A stretch of DNA of 64,000 bases from Eumeta japonica (GCA_005406025.1 BGZK01000874.1:124001-188000); one strand, 5' to 3'. Positions 1 through 15,140 are shown, counted from the first letter of the stretch. Notes: generated by a model not told the origin, from the letters alone. A program made the numbers and translations.

Positions 1-989
1 TTACTTAAATGGTGCCATCTGTTAGATCTCTAGATCTACTTTAGTATTTTATTTAAATAGTGCCATCTGTTGATGTCAAATTCTATTTCAGTATTTTATT
101 TAAACGGTGCCATCTGTTAGATTTCTAGATCTACTTTAGTATTTTATTTAAATAGTGCCATCTGTTGATGTCAAGATCTACTTCAGTATTTTATTTAAAT
201 AGTGCCATCTGCTGATGTCAAAATCTATTTTGGTATTTTATATAAATAGTGCCATCTGCTAGTAGTCAAAATCTATTTTCGTATTTGATTGAAATAGTGC
301 CATCTGCTAGTAGTCAAAATCTATTTTCGTATTTGATTGAAATAGTGCCATCTGTTAGATCTCAAAATCTATTTCAGTATTTTACTTAAATGGTGCCATC
401 TGTTAGATCTCTAGATCTACTTTAGTATTTTATTTAAATAGTGCCATCTGTTGATGTCAAATTCTATTTCAGTATTTTACTTAAATGGTGCCATCTGTTA
501 GATCTCTAGATCTACTTTAGTATTTTATTTAAATAGTGCTATCTGTTGATGTCAAATTCTATTTCAGTATTTTACTTAAATGGTGCCATCTGTTAGATCT
601 CTAGATCTACTTTAGTATTTTATTTAAATAGTGCCATCTGTTGATGTCAAATTCTATTTCAGTATTTTATTTAAATGGTGCCATCTGTTAGATTTCAAGA
701 TCTACTTCAGTATTTTATTGAAATAGTGCCATCTGCTGATGTCAAAATCTATTTTGGTATTTTATATAAATAGTGCCATCTGTTAGTAGTCAAAATCTAT
801 TTTCGTATTTGATTGAAATAGTGCCATCTGTTAGATCTCAAAATCTATTTCAGTATTTTACTTAAATGGTGCCATCTGTTGTTAGATCTCTAGATCAACT
901 TTAGTATTTTACTTAAATAGTGCCATCTGTTGATGTCAAATTCTATTTCAGTATCTTATTTAAATGGTTCCATCTGTTAGATCTCAAGA
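1..989. repeat. 47-48 bp tandem satellite, about 21 copies
   Basis: The motif GTGCCATCTG recurs at 12, 60, 107, 155, 202, 249, 297, 345, 393, 441, 488, 536, 583, 631, 678, 726, 773, 821, 869, 920 and 967 (two copies carry a substitution), so the period is 47-48 bp. Many copies alternate between two monomer types, one continuing TTAGATCTCTAGATCTAC and the other TTGATGTCAAATTCTATT, which makes a higher-order dimer of about 95 bp. A third type with TAGTAGTCAAAATC is interspersed. The array begins before the window and ends at about 989. No coding role is seen. Confidence 0.93.
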
Positions 990-1503
990 TTCGTTGTATG
1001 TCCATGCGGCCTGAGCCGCGGGTGCAGTGTGTACATTTTTCAATCGATTCAACATCGAAATCAAATTTCAATCAATTAAAAAGATATAGAATCGTGATTG
1101 ATATCAGAATTGGAAGCAAAATAGCAACCAGGACTACAGTGACACTGTAATCTTTCATTTATCATGACAGATTTGATGTTCACGCGGCGGAGCTGTGCAT
1201 AAAAGCCAGCATGTTAAAATTTAAATGTACCTGAAACATATACTTTTTAATTTTTTGAAAAACAATCTAACTTGCCTCTATTTCAGACCTGATTAAATAA
1301 ACTAGTATTTTATTTTTCAACTTGAATATTAAGTTTAAAGGTATTAAAATTTCAAAATATCTTGACAATTTTTGTGAAAAAATTTTACTACACATAACAT
1401 TTAAGGGTCGGTTAAGCCCCTCTAACCTTCAGTCGAATCTGCATTTTTGTATTCGTAAAAGTATTGTACAAGTTTTCAAGGTATCTCAAACACTTATTCC
1501 AAA
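990..1503. other. Unassigned sequence next to the satellite
   Basis: The first 60 bases are GC-richer than their surroundings, the rest is AT-rich. Short open frames here start inside the satellite or have no coding character. A possible splice acceptor (CTATTTCAG, near 1286) has no clear exon after it. Nothing else is recognised. Confidence 0.4.
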
Positions 1504-1617
1504 ATGTCTAACAATTCTCCATCTATAGACACTGTCCTGACTGAACTTCAACTAAGTGATCCATCCCCCCAACTCGAAGCCTGGCCCGAATCTGACCTTG
1601 AGACTAACATGAAATAA
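1504..1617 (+). CDS. Small open reading frame, 37 residues, unknown
   Basis: An ATG in a good animal start context (CCAAAATG) opens a 37-codon frame with a balanced, acidic, coding-like composition: Ser/Pro/Asp/Glu-rich, beginning MSNNSPSIDTVL and ending ETNMK before TAA. The stop overlaps an AATAAA-like string, so it could be a short transcript end or the last exon of something further left. Base composition is clearly richer in G+C than both flanks. I do not recognise a family. It may equally be a fragment of a processed pseudogene or a retroelement. The frame is clear; function and expression are unknown. Confidence 0.3.
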   Translation: MSNNSPSIDTVLTELQLSDPSPQLEAWPESDLETNMK

Positions 1618-2560
1618 ACTTGCATCTCTTGTCACAAGTGAATATATTTGCTATTAAATTATCACTATTTTTAAATTATAACAAAATTAATTGGCTAAAC
1701 ATAGACGAGCTAAATATGTATTCAAGCAAGTACTGTACAATTCCTAAACCACACATATGATATCACACATGTCAATCTAGAATCTTGCTGATTCAAGTGG
1801 TTTTATTTATCTCAATCAAAAAGGCTATTAAAAGATAATCAATTAGTATATATATCCATGACCTTTGTTGCAATACTTTATATAATTTCATTTTATATTG
1901 ACACTATCAAGCTCATTATTGGAATTGTACATGAATTATAAACAATTATATTATGATATATCTATACATTTCTAGTAATGTTGCACCCACAGATTTTTAA
2001 AAAATCATAATCTACAAATATTATTAGATACATATGAAATAAAATTAAAGTACTTGACCTATTCCAGCTTCAAAATTTTATATGTTCTAATATTTCAAAA
2101 TATTGAGAAACCAATATGCTCAACTATGAAGTATCTACTTTGTTATAAAAAAAGCTGAATTTATTTATCCATACTTTTTCCAACCAAAAAAAACATGTTG
2201 TACATATAAAATATGCAATGTTACTATTCTCCATATTCAATTAAATTTATGCATAAGCACCAATATTTTCATGCAGTTTTAAGACTTATAAAACAATAGT
2301 GACTGATAAAACAAATTATTTTAGAATTTAAACATTGACAGTTGACAAATTAAATTGTTAGCATTTGTTCTATAAATTATATTTTAAAAACATACATTGG
2401 ATCTTCCCACATTACAATTGCCAAAATAATTTTGTTAAATTCAAGCTCAATCATAAAAAGTAATATATGACAGATAAAGGTTTAACTCTTCAAAATGAAA
2501 ATAAAATAACCTGATCAAATGTGTACTTTAAAGTAACACAATAAAAATAACATGTGCTCT
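1618..2560. other. AT-rich intergenic sequence downstream of polyubiquitin
   Basis: Very AT-rich with scattered poly-A runs and no supportable gene or repeat. It lies just beyond the 3' end of the polyubiquitin gene. Confidence 0.5.
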
Positions 2561-2572
2561 AATTCAAAAACT

Positions 2573-2578
2573 TTTATT
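2573..2578 (-). terminator. Poly(A) signal of the polyubiquitin gene
   Basis: On the minus strand an AATAAA hexamer lies about 37 bases after the polyubiquitin stop codon, within GGTGAATAAAAG. This is the normal spacing for a short 3' UTR. A second AATAAA-like string lies a little further downstream. Confidence 0.7.
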
Positions 2579-2614
2579 CACCAAATTACATTATTTTTAT
2601 AGATTCATACACAT

Positions 2615-6202
<3,588 letters not shown>

Positions 6203-6290
6203 ATTAATCTCTTTATATACAACAGCTTAACACGCAGTTCTAAACACGACGAACCGTTGCACAATATTACAATGAATCAAGAAAATTTTC
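6203..6290 (-). promoter_or_regulatory. Polyubiquitin first non-coding exon and likely start site
   Basis: The exon ends at the donor at 6203. A plausible initiator (TCATT) lies near 6276 on the minus strand, giving a first exon of about 70-75 bases. A TATATAAAG string also occurs but sits only about ten bases from the donor, so it is probably not the TATA box. The start site is an estimate. Confidence 0.4.
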
Positions 6291-8620
6291 GTATTATTGA
6301 TTTGAAGTACGCACTTCCGCCCCTGGTGCTGCGTCAGTTTAGTTTATGGTCATCAATTGTCTATGATTTCAATGTCCATTGCGGAAGAATTATTTGTATT
6401 GCTCTATGGTCAGCATAGCCTTTTAATAAGAAAAAATTCATTGAAGTTTGAAACATCGAAACATTTTATTTCATATAGGATTTGATATCATAAACTTTCC
6501 ATTGATATTATACATCCTTCAAATATATATTTCTAACAGTAACAGATACTTCGTTTTATAACTATTTTTTACAGATCACATCATTAACATTGTATTTATT
6601 ATTTTTATTAAATGAGATTCTATTAAACATATCAATATTACAACTATCTTCATGGACACAAAAATATAGTTATTTGAAAATGTTTATGACAAAGATTTGA
6701 TATTTCTTTATCGCATTGAACAACAAACTGTAAAACAAGAACCTTAAAATAAGGTCTAAACAATTAAGATTTTAACGATAACGATTAATTATAAACATAT
6801 ATAATTACAAACTTCGTCTTATGTCAACACTCCATATTTCATTATTTTTGTTATTATTATGCACCTATATTGTTTAAATATTAACAATATCAACAAATAC
6901 AGAGAGTAAAGAGTGTAGTGTATAATAGTTAATTCCAAAAGGCTCCGCCAATAGTAGATATAAGTTAAAGTAGTCTGAATAGGAAGTAATCTATTTAAAT
7001 ATTTTTAGCAAGGGCTGCATTATACATGCACACTCTTGTTTACACTTAAAATTTATCGATATCCATAAACCTATTTTATTTTTACTGCCAATGTTATGTC
7101 AACCTCTTATGTTATTGATATTGTACTGGATCACTACGAACACTGTAAAAGCTGTATTAACTTCGCTATTTCACAAAAAATTAAAGACAGTTGAGCTTTC
7201 AGGCTAACTTCACAACGATTTTTCCATTATGATATTTCTTGAACTTCTTGTGTTATAAATATTGCTTCTGAATTTTAAAGCTTTTCGCATTCAAAAATTT
7301 TAAGGACCGTTGATGTCGCAGATCATCCATGAAACTATTTTACTTACGAGCGCAGTTTTCATTAAATTATTGAACTCATCACTCTCAAAAGATCGCTTTA
7401 ATACTTTTTAAAGGTCACTGAGCTCAAAATATAGTTCTAAGTTCTAAGCTTTTCAAGTACAAGCATATAGATTTATTATTTTTTTTAAACGACAATATCT
7501 TTTGACCACATTATTTAATTTTGATCTGCTTGACCGCATTTGACGTACTTTTTTTTAGCAGAAAAGGATGGCTGAGTAATCCATCAAGAATTAATCATGT
7601 CATTTTGAAAAAGAACCATTTTCCATGAACCGACCGATTTTGAGGCAGTTTTTAAAGATCAATGTTGCTTTCTACGTAAAATAGCAGGTTAGATTTTGGA
7701 ATTTATAACTAAAGTAGGTAATTTAAAAATATTTATATTAAAAACACATTTTCAAAAAAAATTTTCCAACAATGTCTTTTGAATAAATCAACTGATTATG
7801 ATGGACGATCGACGTTGTTTTGTAAGAAAAGGAGCTGGATAGATTTTTAAATTTATTTGTAAAGCAGTTTACAAAATAGCATAAAAAAATATATTATGAA
7901 AAGTATACCCAAATATATATAGACATCACTCGAAAGATGGTAGAAATAACTTTTTAGGACCCCAAACCCTCAAACTATAATGACAACTTGATTTTCGAAA
8001 ATCGGACTGATAGAATTAATCTGTACGAGTATTTCGAAACTTCTATCATAAATCAATCTCGTACATTTTTAATAATTATAATTTTGTATTATATTATAAA
8101 AAATATATCATTTGGATATTTATTAAATTAATTTTAATTTGCTTCTAATCACAATGCAATATTAAGAACTCCATGGGAATTAACTGATATTAGGTATTAT
8201 CGGCTTTTGAAAAGCTTATTTCAAAAATTTTGTTCAATACATTTTTATATCAGATTTTTAAAGGATCTTACTTAATACGTAACAAAAGTGGATTAAGTAG
8301 AAAATATTAAAAACAGCAGTCAAATTTAATCTTCAAAATCTAAAAAGTAGCTCGCTGGTGTTCCAGTATTGAAACAGAAGTTTAAATCATATTTGTTTAA
8401 GGTTTAAATTTAAAGTAATGATAGATTAGAAATTGTTGAAAATTTTCGATACTGTCATCCACACACGTATTTCTTAATAGTACGGGGACAATCGTATTTG
8501 ACAAAACAAACAAATGTAGTTTATATTTTCCCCGAAAATCAGCGTACAAACTTGACACTTCTAGTAGACTTCTTGGACTTGTTTAGTATGCTGTTAAATT
8601 GAAAAGTTATATTGTAATAT
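6291..8620. other. AT-rich intergenic DNA with decayed repeat copies
   Basis: No gene is supportable. Between about 7150 and 7900 several stretches look like diverged tandem copies of one repeat of roughly 130-170 bp, sharing phrases such as GAAAAGGAnnTGG followed by AGATTTT. I could not fix unit borders. The first part, 6300-6420, is the polyubiquitin promoter side and is somewhat less AT-rich. Confidence 0.35.
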
Positions 8621-8624
8621 TCAA

Positions 8625-8712
8625 AGTTTTATGATGCTGATAACAGCATCATAAAACTCTAAAATAAAAATAAAAAAAGCCTTATTTTCACATACTTATG
8701 TCAAAATAAGGC
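8625..8712. repeat. Two adjacent perfect-stem hairpins
   Basis: Bases 8625-8658 form a 15 bp perfect stem (AGTTTTATGATGCTG and its complement) with a four-base loop. Bases 8679-8712 form a second stem of 10 bp (GCCTTATTTT and its complement) with a longer loop. They are separated by an A-rich spacer. Their role is unknown; they may be remains of a foldback element. Confidence 0.6.
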
Positions 8713-10132
8713 AATCAAGTGTATTTTCTGTATGTTAGTAGTTTTGTTCTTTATTGATTTCTTGTGTTTTCCATAGTGTTTATGGTTTACAGTACAGTTT
8801 TTAAGAATACAAGAGTAACTTTTTGTGTCAGCAAAAGTTTCTTAATAGTAATAATTACTTTTCATATTACAATTACGTGCGGACAGTTCTTTATAAGAAA
8901 AAGCAGTAAATTTAAAATCCTTCTCACAAAATTGTAATTTGCGTTTAGATCGTAGGGAAAGGCTCTAATGATGTTTATTTGGTATCGGTATCTATAATTT
9001 TGAGAAGGAATATATTCAGCAACACGGAGATACAATAATTGTAACGCTTTCAGTTGATCGCATTTGATTTGTGAATAAACTAACCTCAAAATTGTGGCGT
9101 CACGAAACGCCTAGCAGATCTAAATATCTATATATGGAAAGTATTTTGTCTTTATAAATTTAGTTTGTTTAATTTAAGATTTAGTGGGGAGAAGTGGATC
9201 AACCATTTTTTATTTTTTATTAAATGAAGAGGGGGGATCAAGAAGTTTTAAAAATTATTTGAGACAATGTATATACGGCCTTTTATTTGTGATTTTTTTA
9301 AAATTGAATATAACTATTATATTTAAAAGAAATTTGAAGTTATATTTATCAGGCGAGCTAAATAAAAATAAAGTGAAATTATAGAATGTAACAAAGTATT
9401 TATACACATTAAGTAACATTTTAACAGCATGAAATGTATAATTAAATAAAATATATAGGTTAATTTCACTCAGAAGTTTCAGACTGCAGACGTAAAATAT
9501 AAACAGTGTATAGATCCATACGCATGCTTACAGCACAAAATAACAATGTCTATGGTAATTTATGGTATTTTTTAGTTAAGTTAGATGCACTAAACTCTTT
9601 TCGTAAAATATTTATGAATAGTGTGAAATATATGAAAAACAAAATATGTATATGTTTCAAAAATGCTAAATATGATTGATAAAATTCCAATCTAAGTACA
9701 TGTTTTCTTTTGTAATGATAATGTTGCATTTGATCAAAATGGTCTCCTATTTATAGATTTATTGACAAATAATGACAATTAGTCACTTCTGTATATTATA
9801 ATACATATACACATATATCTATTCATATATTTAATAAAAATACACCTGTCAAAACGCTTAGAAAGTAACAAAAATGAATATGTATCACATAATCAGCGAG
9901 TTTCTCCAAGATTCGATAGAAGTTGTAAAGTAATTATGATCCCTTGACGCAGGGGTTTGTAAGTTTATCTTATACTCAAAGTTTACAAACCTTATTGAAA
10001 TATAATAATACAATGAGGCAGTAAAAGAAGTAGTTGCAATCTACTCGCTAGATGGCGTAAATAGAAGTTGGTTCTCTAGATTAGAACTTCGCGGGCCTAT
10101 GGATAAATTGGATATTTTAACTCTTGAATTCC
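8713..10132. other. Intergenic DNA with a short shared repeat
   Basis: AT-rich with no gene. Bases 9093-9125 carry GTCACGAAACGCCTAGCAGAT, which closely matches GTCACGAGACGCCTGGCAGAT at about 14,487, so both are probably copies of one mobile element edge. Confidence 0.35.
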
Positions 10133-11178
10133 GAGTGCCACTTGTAGGTGACAGAAAGTGAAACATTTTTTTCTACCACACTGAAACTTTATTTTAAAAT
10201 CTTACCATTGCTATAGCAAAGTTCATTAGTAACACTATTCATTATTTTTTCTGCCAACGCTAACCAATAATGTCATTCGTCAAATTCATTAATTTGTTTT
10301 GCGTGATAATAGAGCAGTTTGAGTTTGTGTGATTTCTTGTGATATAAATGAAATAAAAATGTCCAAACCGTTGACGTTAGATGGAGCTTGCCGAGTTGCT
10401 GGCTGAAGAAGACCCACTTTATTTCCTCCTGATAAACAGTCGTGGTGACTGACGAAGACAGTGGAGATGAAAATGAAGTTAATATTCTTCATCTTCCCAG
10501 TATGCTTCAATCTCAAGTAGTGCTACAAAATAGACCTTTCACTTCAGGAGCAAATCGCGTGGATGACCTGGAAGTACAAGAAGAAATCGACTTGCCTCCA
10601 CCGAAGAAGAAAAAGAAAAAAACAATACTATAAAAAAATGGTCTAGCGATGTCACTAATACTTCTTTTACTAGTTTCAGTAAAGGAGACCAAGATGAAGA
10701 AGTTTTTACTAACTCTCAAGAGGTGATGAGTGCTGTTAAATGTTTTGAATTGCTGATCAAAAGACAATCAGAAAACAACTGGACTTTTGCAATTTCTGGC
10801 AAAATGTAGTAACTGTTTACTTACAAAAATATGGCAAGCCTGCATCCTGTAATTCTGCTTGTGGTGTTCCTGTGCAGATAAGAGTACCTGCCGCGGTCAG
10901 GACCATAGGAAGTGCGGACGATCACTCGGAAGTAAACTGCTCTCAACGAATATGCGGATATTATCACCAACGCACTAGAAAAATGTGTACCAAATGCAAT
11001 ATCGGTTTGCATCTAAAGTGTTGGTACAATTGTCACAATAAATAATTGTTATATTTTTTCATGTGTGTAATAAATATTATTATTCATATTAAGACTTTAT
11101 TCCTAACTAAAAATGGTAAAAATTGTGTATGTCCTTCAGAGTCTTAACTACAATGCCGTGTCACCTACAGGTGACCTC
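10133..11178 (+). mobile_element. Decayed piggyBac-like element, internally deleted
   Basis: The ends carry inverted sequences: TGTAGGTGACA near 10,144 and its complement TGTCACCTACA near 11,160. Inside on the plus strand are two parts of a piggyBac transposase. The first (from ATG at 10,359 to about 10,800) has the acidic N-terminal region with DEDSGDENEVN and a lysine-rich stretch, broken by frameshifts and stops. The second (about 10,850-11,045) is the C-terminal cysteine-rich DNA-binding domain, with paired cysteines and ending CTKCNIGLHLKCWYNCHNK. The catalytic Asp core between them is absent. It cannot encode an active transposase. The outer borders are approximate because no clean TTAA duplication was found. 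Confidence 0.75.
10850..11045 (+). pseudogene. piggyBac transposase C-terminal zinc-binding fragment
   Basis: An open stretch ending in TAA encodes a cysteine/histidine-rich tail with the pattern C-x2-C, C-x3-H-x3-C and C-H before the stop. This is the cross-brace domain that binds transposon ends in piggyBac-family transposases. It is preceded directly by N-terminal sequence, so about 400 residues of catalytic domain are missing. Confidence 0.7.
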
Positions 11179-13779
11179 CTCCATAAAAAATGGGGTGGTT
11201 TACTTATTTTTTATTTTTTTTTATCTTATCCTAATGCAACTAAGCTACATATTTTATATAAAAAGAAAAAAAAATTTTTTTATTAACTTGGACATGGGAG
11301 TTGAAGAGTTTGTGTCTGGCCCACTCGTAACTTCATTCTCATTATAATTTTTAGTTTTCGTTGTTCATTTTTGTTAAACCATATTATTTTATTCGATTCT
11401 AGCTTAGATTTTCTTATTTAATTGTCATTACTTTTACACTTGATTCCTACACTGTCTTGGTACCTACGTGTGTTTTAAACACCCCTAAAAGCTTTTCTTA
11501 TAGTCAAATTTAATTTGTCACTGGCATTTGCTAGCATCGTCTAGAAAGTTTTGAAATATTTATGAATTGTCTGCACATGCTGCCTCCCTCAATACTTTGC
11601 ATCATTATCCTTTATTGTAATCTTGGAGTAAAAATAACATTGAGAAAACAATAAAATAACAATACATCCCTTTCAACTTAGACTTGTTTTTCTTATGATA
11701 TTCGTAATGAAATAAAAAGGGACAGTAATGTAAAGATAGCAATAAAAATTTTAGAAAATCCAAAAGTGCACGCCTTATAGCGGTCGTTCAGTTTTTACAA
11801 AAACTATGTTGAATTAGACCATGATTTTCGAAAGGATTTAGTGTAGGATAATACTAAAGTGTTTGGAAAAAGTATGGACTAGATCGGTTAAGTCTTTCGG
11901 TAATTATCGTGACCATGTGAGCATGGATACATACTTGCATACAATAGGCGTATGCAATAGGAACGGACAAGTACGCCCCTGAAAAAGGTATATTTTTCCA
12001 TGTTTGCCATGTTTCACGCGGCTCTGGGGGATAAGGGAGAAAAGTCAATGGTATTGAAGAATTATTTACTGTTTAATTGGTTTTCATTTAAGATTCAATA
12101 CCGATCCCCATGTAATTAATTTATCCATTATCAATAATTATCAAAATTGCCTTTCGTTTCCCACAGTTTACAAGTAGATATGCTTGGACTTAAGTATGTC
12201 AAATAGTTTGTTTTCCATACAAAAGCAAGGCTTGCCTTTACTTAATAAGCGATTTACATGGCTTTGTGTAAAGGATTTGTGATATTTATTTAATTTAATA
12301 AATACATTAATCAAATTAATAGTTTTCTGTGAAAAATAGTAAAAAATCTCTTAAAAATATAAGTGATGGCTCATTCAATTTGGAATACAATTCTGAGTAA
12401 AAAGTTGTTTTTATTTTGCAAACTAAAACTGCTATTGTTATAAAAAAAGCAACATCGAAAAGGGGGTCTCTGGTTTTTGGCTATAGGTAGTTCAAAAAGC
12501 TTAAGAGATAGCGAAAATTTAAAAAAAGTTTCATAATGAAATTAGAATTTCCAATAAAAAAAAAATTAACTTTGCAACTCTATCTCCATTATTTATAATT
12601 TCAATTTACCCTGAAAATAGGTTTTCTCGCGGCCGTTACCGCATGAGCGTCCCGCTGCTGATGAGAGTGTACTACACAAAATTATCTTTTTAATAGTAAT
12701 AAATATAAATTTAAAAATCTGAATAAATTATAGTGTCTTTTAGACACTTGAAAAATACAACCCCGTTGGAAAAAAAAATTCTAGAGAAAAGTTATACAAT
12801 TGTCAATCGACGAATTTTTTTTTACTTCGCTTTCATAAAAGGCGATATAAAAATTTACATGATTGACCTATATTATTTGCTTCTTTGAGCCCTTATGTCT
12901 CTTGAAAGTTTTTATAAATATTTTCATTTGTTTATTACGATTTCTTAAGATAGCAAAAAATTATATACCCCAAAAATGTTGTTAAAAAGTTGTTTATAAT
13001 ATAATTTTTTATCATTTTATTATCATAGTGGTTTTTAGATTTAAAATTGATTGCTTGTAATCATTTTTTCAATTTATGATACGTTTAAATAATTAATTGA
13101 GATATTTAAATGTAAAATTAATTGCTTATAATCGTTTTATTTATTTATGAAACATTCTAATAATTAGTTAATATATTTTTTAAACAATATTGAATATTCT
13201 CAATATAATAAGAAAAAAATTATCAACAATTTCATTGTTCATTATCTTAACAATTAATTATAAGCAAATTTTGATTTGCGTTACATTTTTTCTGAAATTA
13301 TTAAAAAATTCAAAAACAACATATATAACAGTGTTAAAAAATATTAAAAAAATAGACATATGGATAGATTTTATATATATATTAAAAACATCAGAAGTGA
13401 AACCTTCAGAAAATTAAACTGCGAGAAAATGAGACGATACAATATCAGGACTAGATTGATTATAGAGTGTATTTATTATAATATTGGTACCAAATGCAAA
13501 AGTTGTTTTACATTTTATTATTCAAGTTCAAGTAAGCAGGTGCACATGAGTACACACCTCTTTCTCTCGCCTTCTATCTCATGTCATATTTTATCTCATT
13601 CTCTCGCACGCTAGATCCTGTAGATGTATTTGGTTGTCTCTGTTTATCGTCACTTTTTATTTTCATCGAGTTTCGAATCACAACGATGCTAAAGAAGTTT
13701 TCGCTCATACAATTAAGAGATTTTTAACTATTTTTCGCAGAAAACTTACTTCTCGACTAGAGCATAACTATCGTACAAC
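11179..13779. other. AT-rich gene-free interval
   Basis: Mostly AT-rich with no recognised coding sequence. A short GC-richer piece at 12,627-12,670 and another at 11,930-12,040 stand out but have no coding support. The ORFs here are short and of low complexity. Confidence 0.45.
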
Positions 13780-13905
13780 ACGTAAGAAATGTGAAATACA
13801 GGATGGAATCGATCATGCATCTTTCCGCAAATATTCATAATTTCGTTTTTTAGAACAACTTTGCCAAAGTAATTATAGCAAAGATAAATGAAATAATAAT
13901 AGAGA
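13780..13905 (+). repeat. Dispersed repeat copy 1, inverted relative to 16.0 kb
   Basis: The stretch with TGGAATCGATCATGC, CAAATATTCATAAT and ACAACTTTGCCAAAG is also found, reverse-complemented and slightly diverged, at about 15,995-16,125. The two copies face each other across 2.1 kb. The family is not known to me, but it behaves like an interspersed mobile repeat. Confidence 0.65.
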
Positions 13906-13988
13906 AAATCGTACGAAATATTCTGCCAGACGGCGCCCACGCGTCCGCATCTGGGCACGTGGTGAAGGGGCTATGTCATGTAGAGTCT

Positions 13989-14030
13989 GACTGAGCTTAG
14001 AGGGCCCGGGTGGGCCCCCTAAGCTCAGTC
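13989..14030. repeat. GC-rich hairpin, 19 bp stem
   Basis: GACTGAGCTTAGAGGGCCC pairs with GGGCCCCCTAAGCTCAGTC with a single mismatch and a four-base GGGT loop. In AT-rich surroundings this is a very stable structure. It is short for a microRNA precursor, though extra flanking bases could add a little pairing. Function unknown. Confidence 0.75.
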
Positions 14031-14129
14031 CCCAGTCCAGTCTATATTATGAATTTAAGGGCTCGCCAGAAGCTTTGGATAAGGGTAAATGGGATACACA
14101 ATTTCAATGGTTAAAAACTTACGTCTAAG

Positions 14130-14430
14130 TCACAAAGCAGATCAAAATTTGTAATTCGTTCAAAAGTTGCCGCAGACCAAAAACTTCCAAAAAAGTGCTT
14201 TTTCAAATTAATTTTCCAACTTTTTGACATGTGGATTTTAATACATCCATCATTTACAACAACAACCTACCTGAAAAGCCGCAAAACAGATCAAAATCTG
14301 CTGTTTCGTTCAAAAGGCATTTAAAAATTTTCGAAAATTGCCTTTTTAAAATGACTTTCAAATTTGTTGATGGAGCAACACTCTTAAAAAGACATCATTC
14401 TTGTACTAAAAAACGTCGTCTATTTCCACA
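14130..14430. repeat. Two diverged direct repeats of about 147 bp
   Basis: GCAGATCAAAATTTGTAATTCGTTCAAAAG near 14,138 recurs as ACAGATCAAAATCTGCTGTTTCGTTCAAAAG near 14,285, followed in both by a run matching CTTTTT(C/A)AAA and ACTTTnnAA. This is a small tandem pair, likely part of a degraded repeat. Confidence 0.5.
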
Positions 14431-14756
14431 GTTTAATTAATCGGTAAATACCGTTATTCGAAAACAAAAATAAAAAAAATGTGAGCCGTCACGAGACGCC
14501 TGGCAGATGTGAAACATCGAGTTTGTACGTACAAGTAATATGTAATAAAGGCAAGATTACGACAGGAACTAAATATAGCATAATGTAATAACGGAAAAAT
14601 TAAATATGATGATTTTTTTACAGAAAATAACTATTTATTTAATAAACATTTATTTTCGTTAAATGCAAAAATTCAATATTAATTTCAAGTTGCCACAACT
14701 TAATTCACTTCATCTGTGACTTTAGTAATAGTTATAATCGGTGTTTCCTCTGGCGG

Positions 14757-14788
14757 TATTACTGTGACAATTCCTTGTCACAGTAATA
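14757..14788. repeat. Perfect 14 bp stem-loop
   Basis: TATTACTGTGACAA and TTGTCACAGTAATA are exact complements separated by TTCC. The structure directly abuts the 34 bp palindrome on its right. Confidence 0.85.
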
Positions 14789-14822
14789 ATTAATAATTGA
14801 TTATTAATAATCAATTATTAAT
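14789..14822. repeat. Perfect 34 bp palindrome, AT-rich
   Basis: The 17-base half ATTAATAATTGATTATT is followed immediately by its exact reverse complement, with no spacer. It can form a cruciform and is likely hard to clone or amplify. Confidence 0.9.
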
Positions 14823-14865
14823 CATAAATATGATCATATTAATCAAAATTTTGTAATGTGTACGG

Positions 14866-15140
14866 TGTGGCGACGGGTCGCCACGCTATACTATAGATGT
14901 GTACAGTGAAATACAGTCCACAGGTAGTAGTGTATAAAATATGGCAACGCGTCGCCATGCGCGCGACTGTGCTCTTTCTCGCTCGGTTCGATGGTGCTGT
15001 TTACTACGGTTATACATTTTGACAATATATCATTGTATAGCGTGGCGACCCGTCGCCACACAGTGCACTCTACTTTAAATAGACTGTATATATACCCTAG
15101 TATAGTGTGACGACCCGTCGTCACGGTAAGCGTCGCCACG
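14866..15140. repeat. Array of four 18 bp GC-rich palindromes
   Basis: GTGGCGACGGGTCGCCAC (about 14,868), ATGGCAACGCGTCGCCAT (about 14,941), GTGGCGACCCGTCGCCAC (about 15,042) and GTGACGACCCGTCGTCAC (about 15,107) share the plan GTGGCGAC-nn-GTCGCCAC. Where one arm has changed, the partner base has often changed too (GTGACGAC with GTCGTCAC). A half copy, GCGTCGCCACGC, follows at 15,129. Confidence 0.8.
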
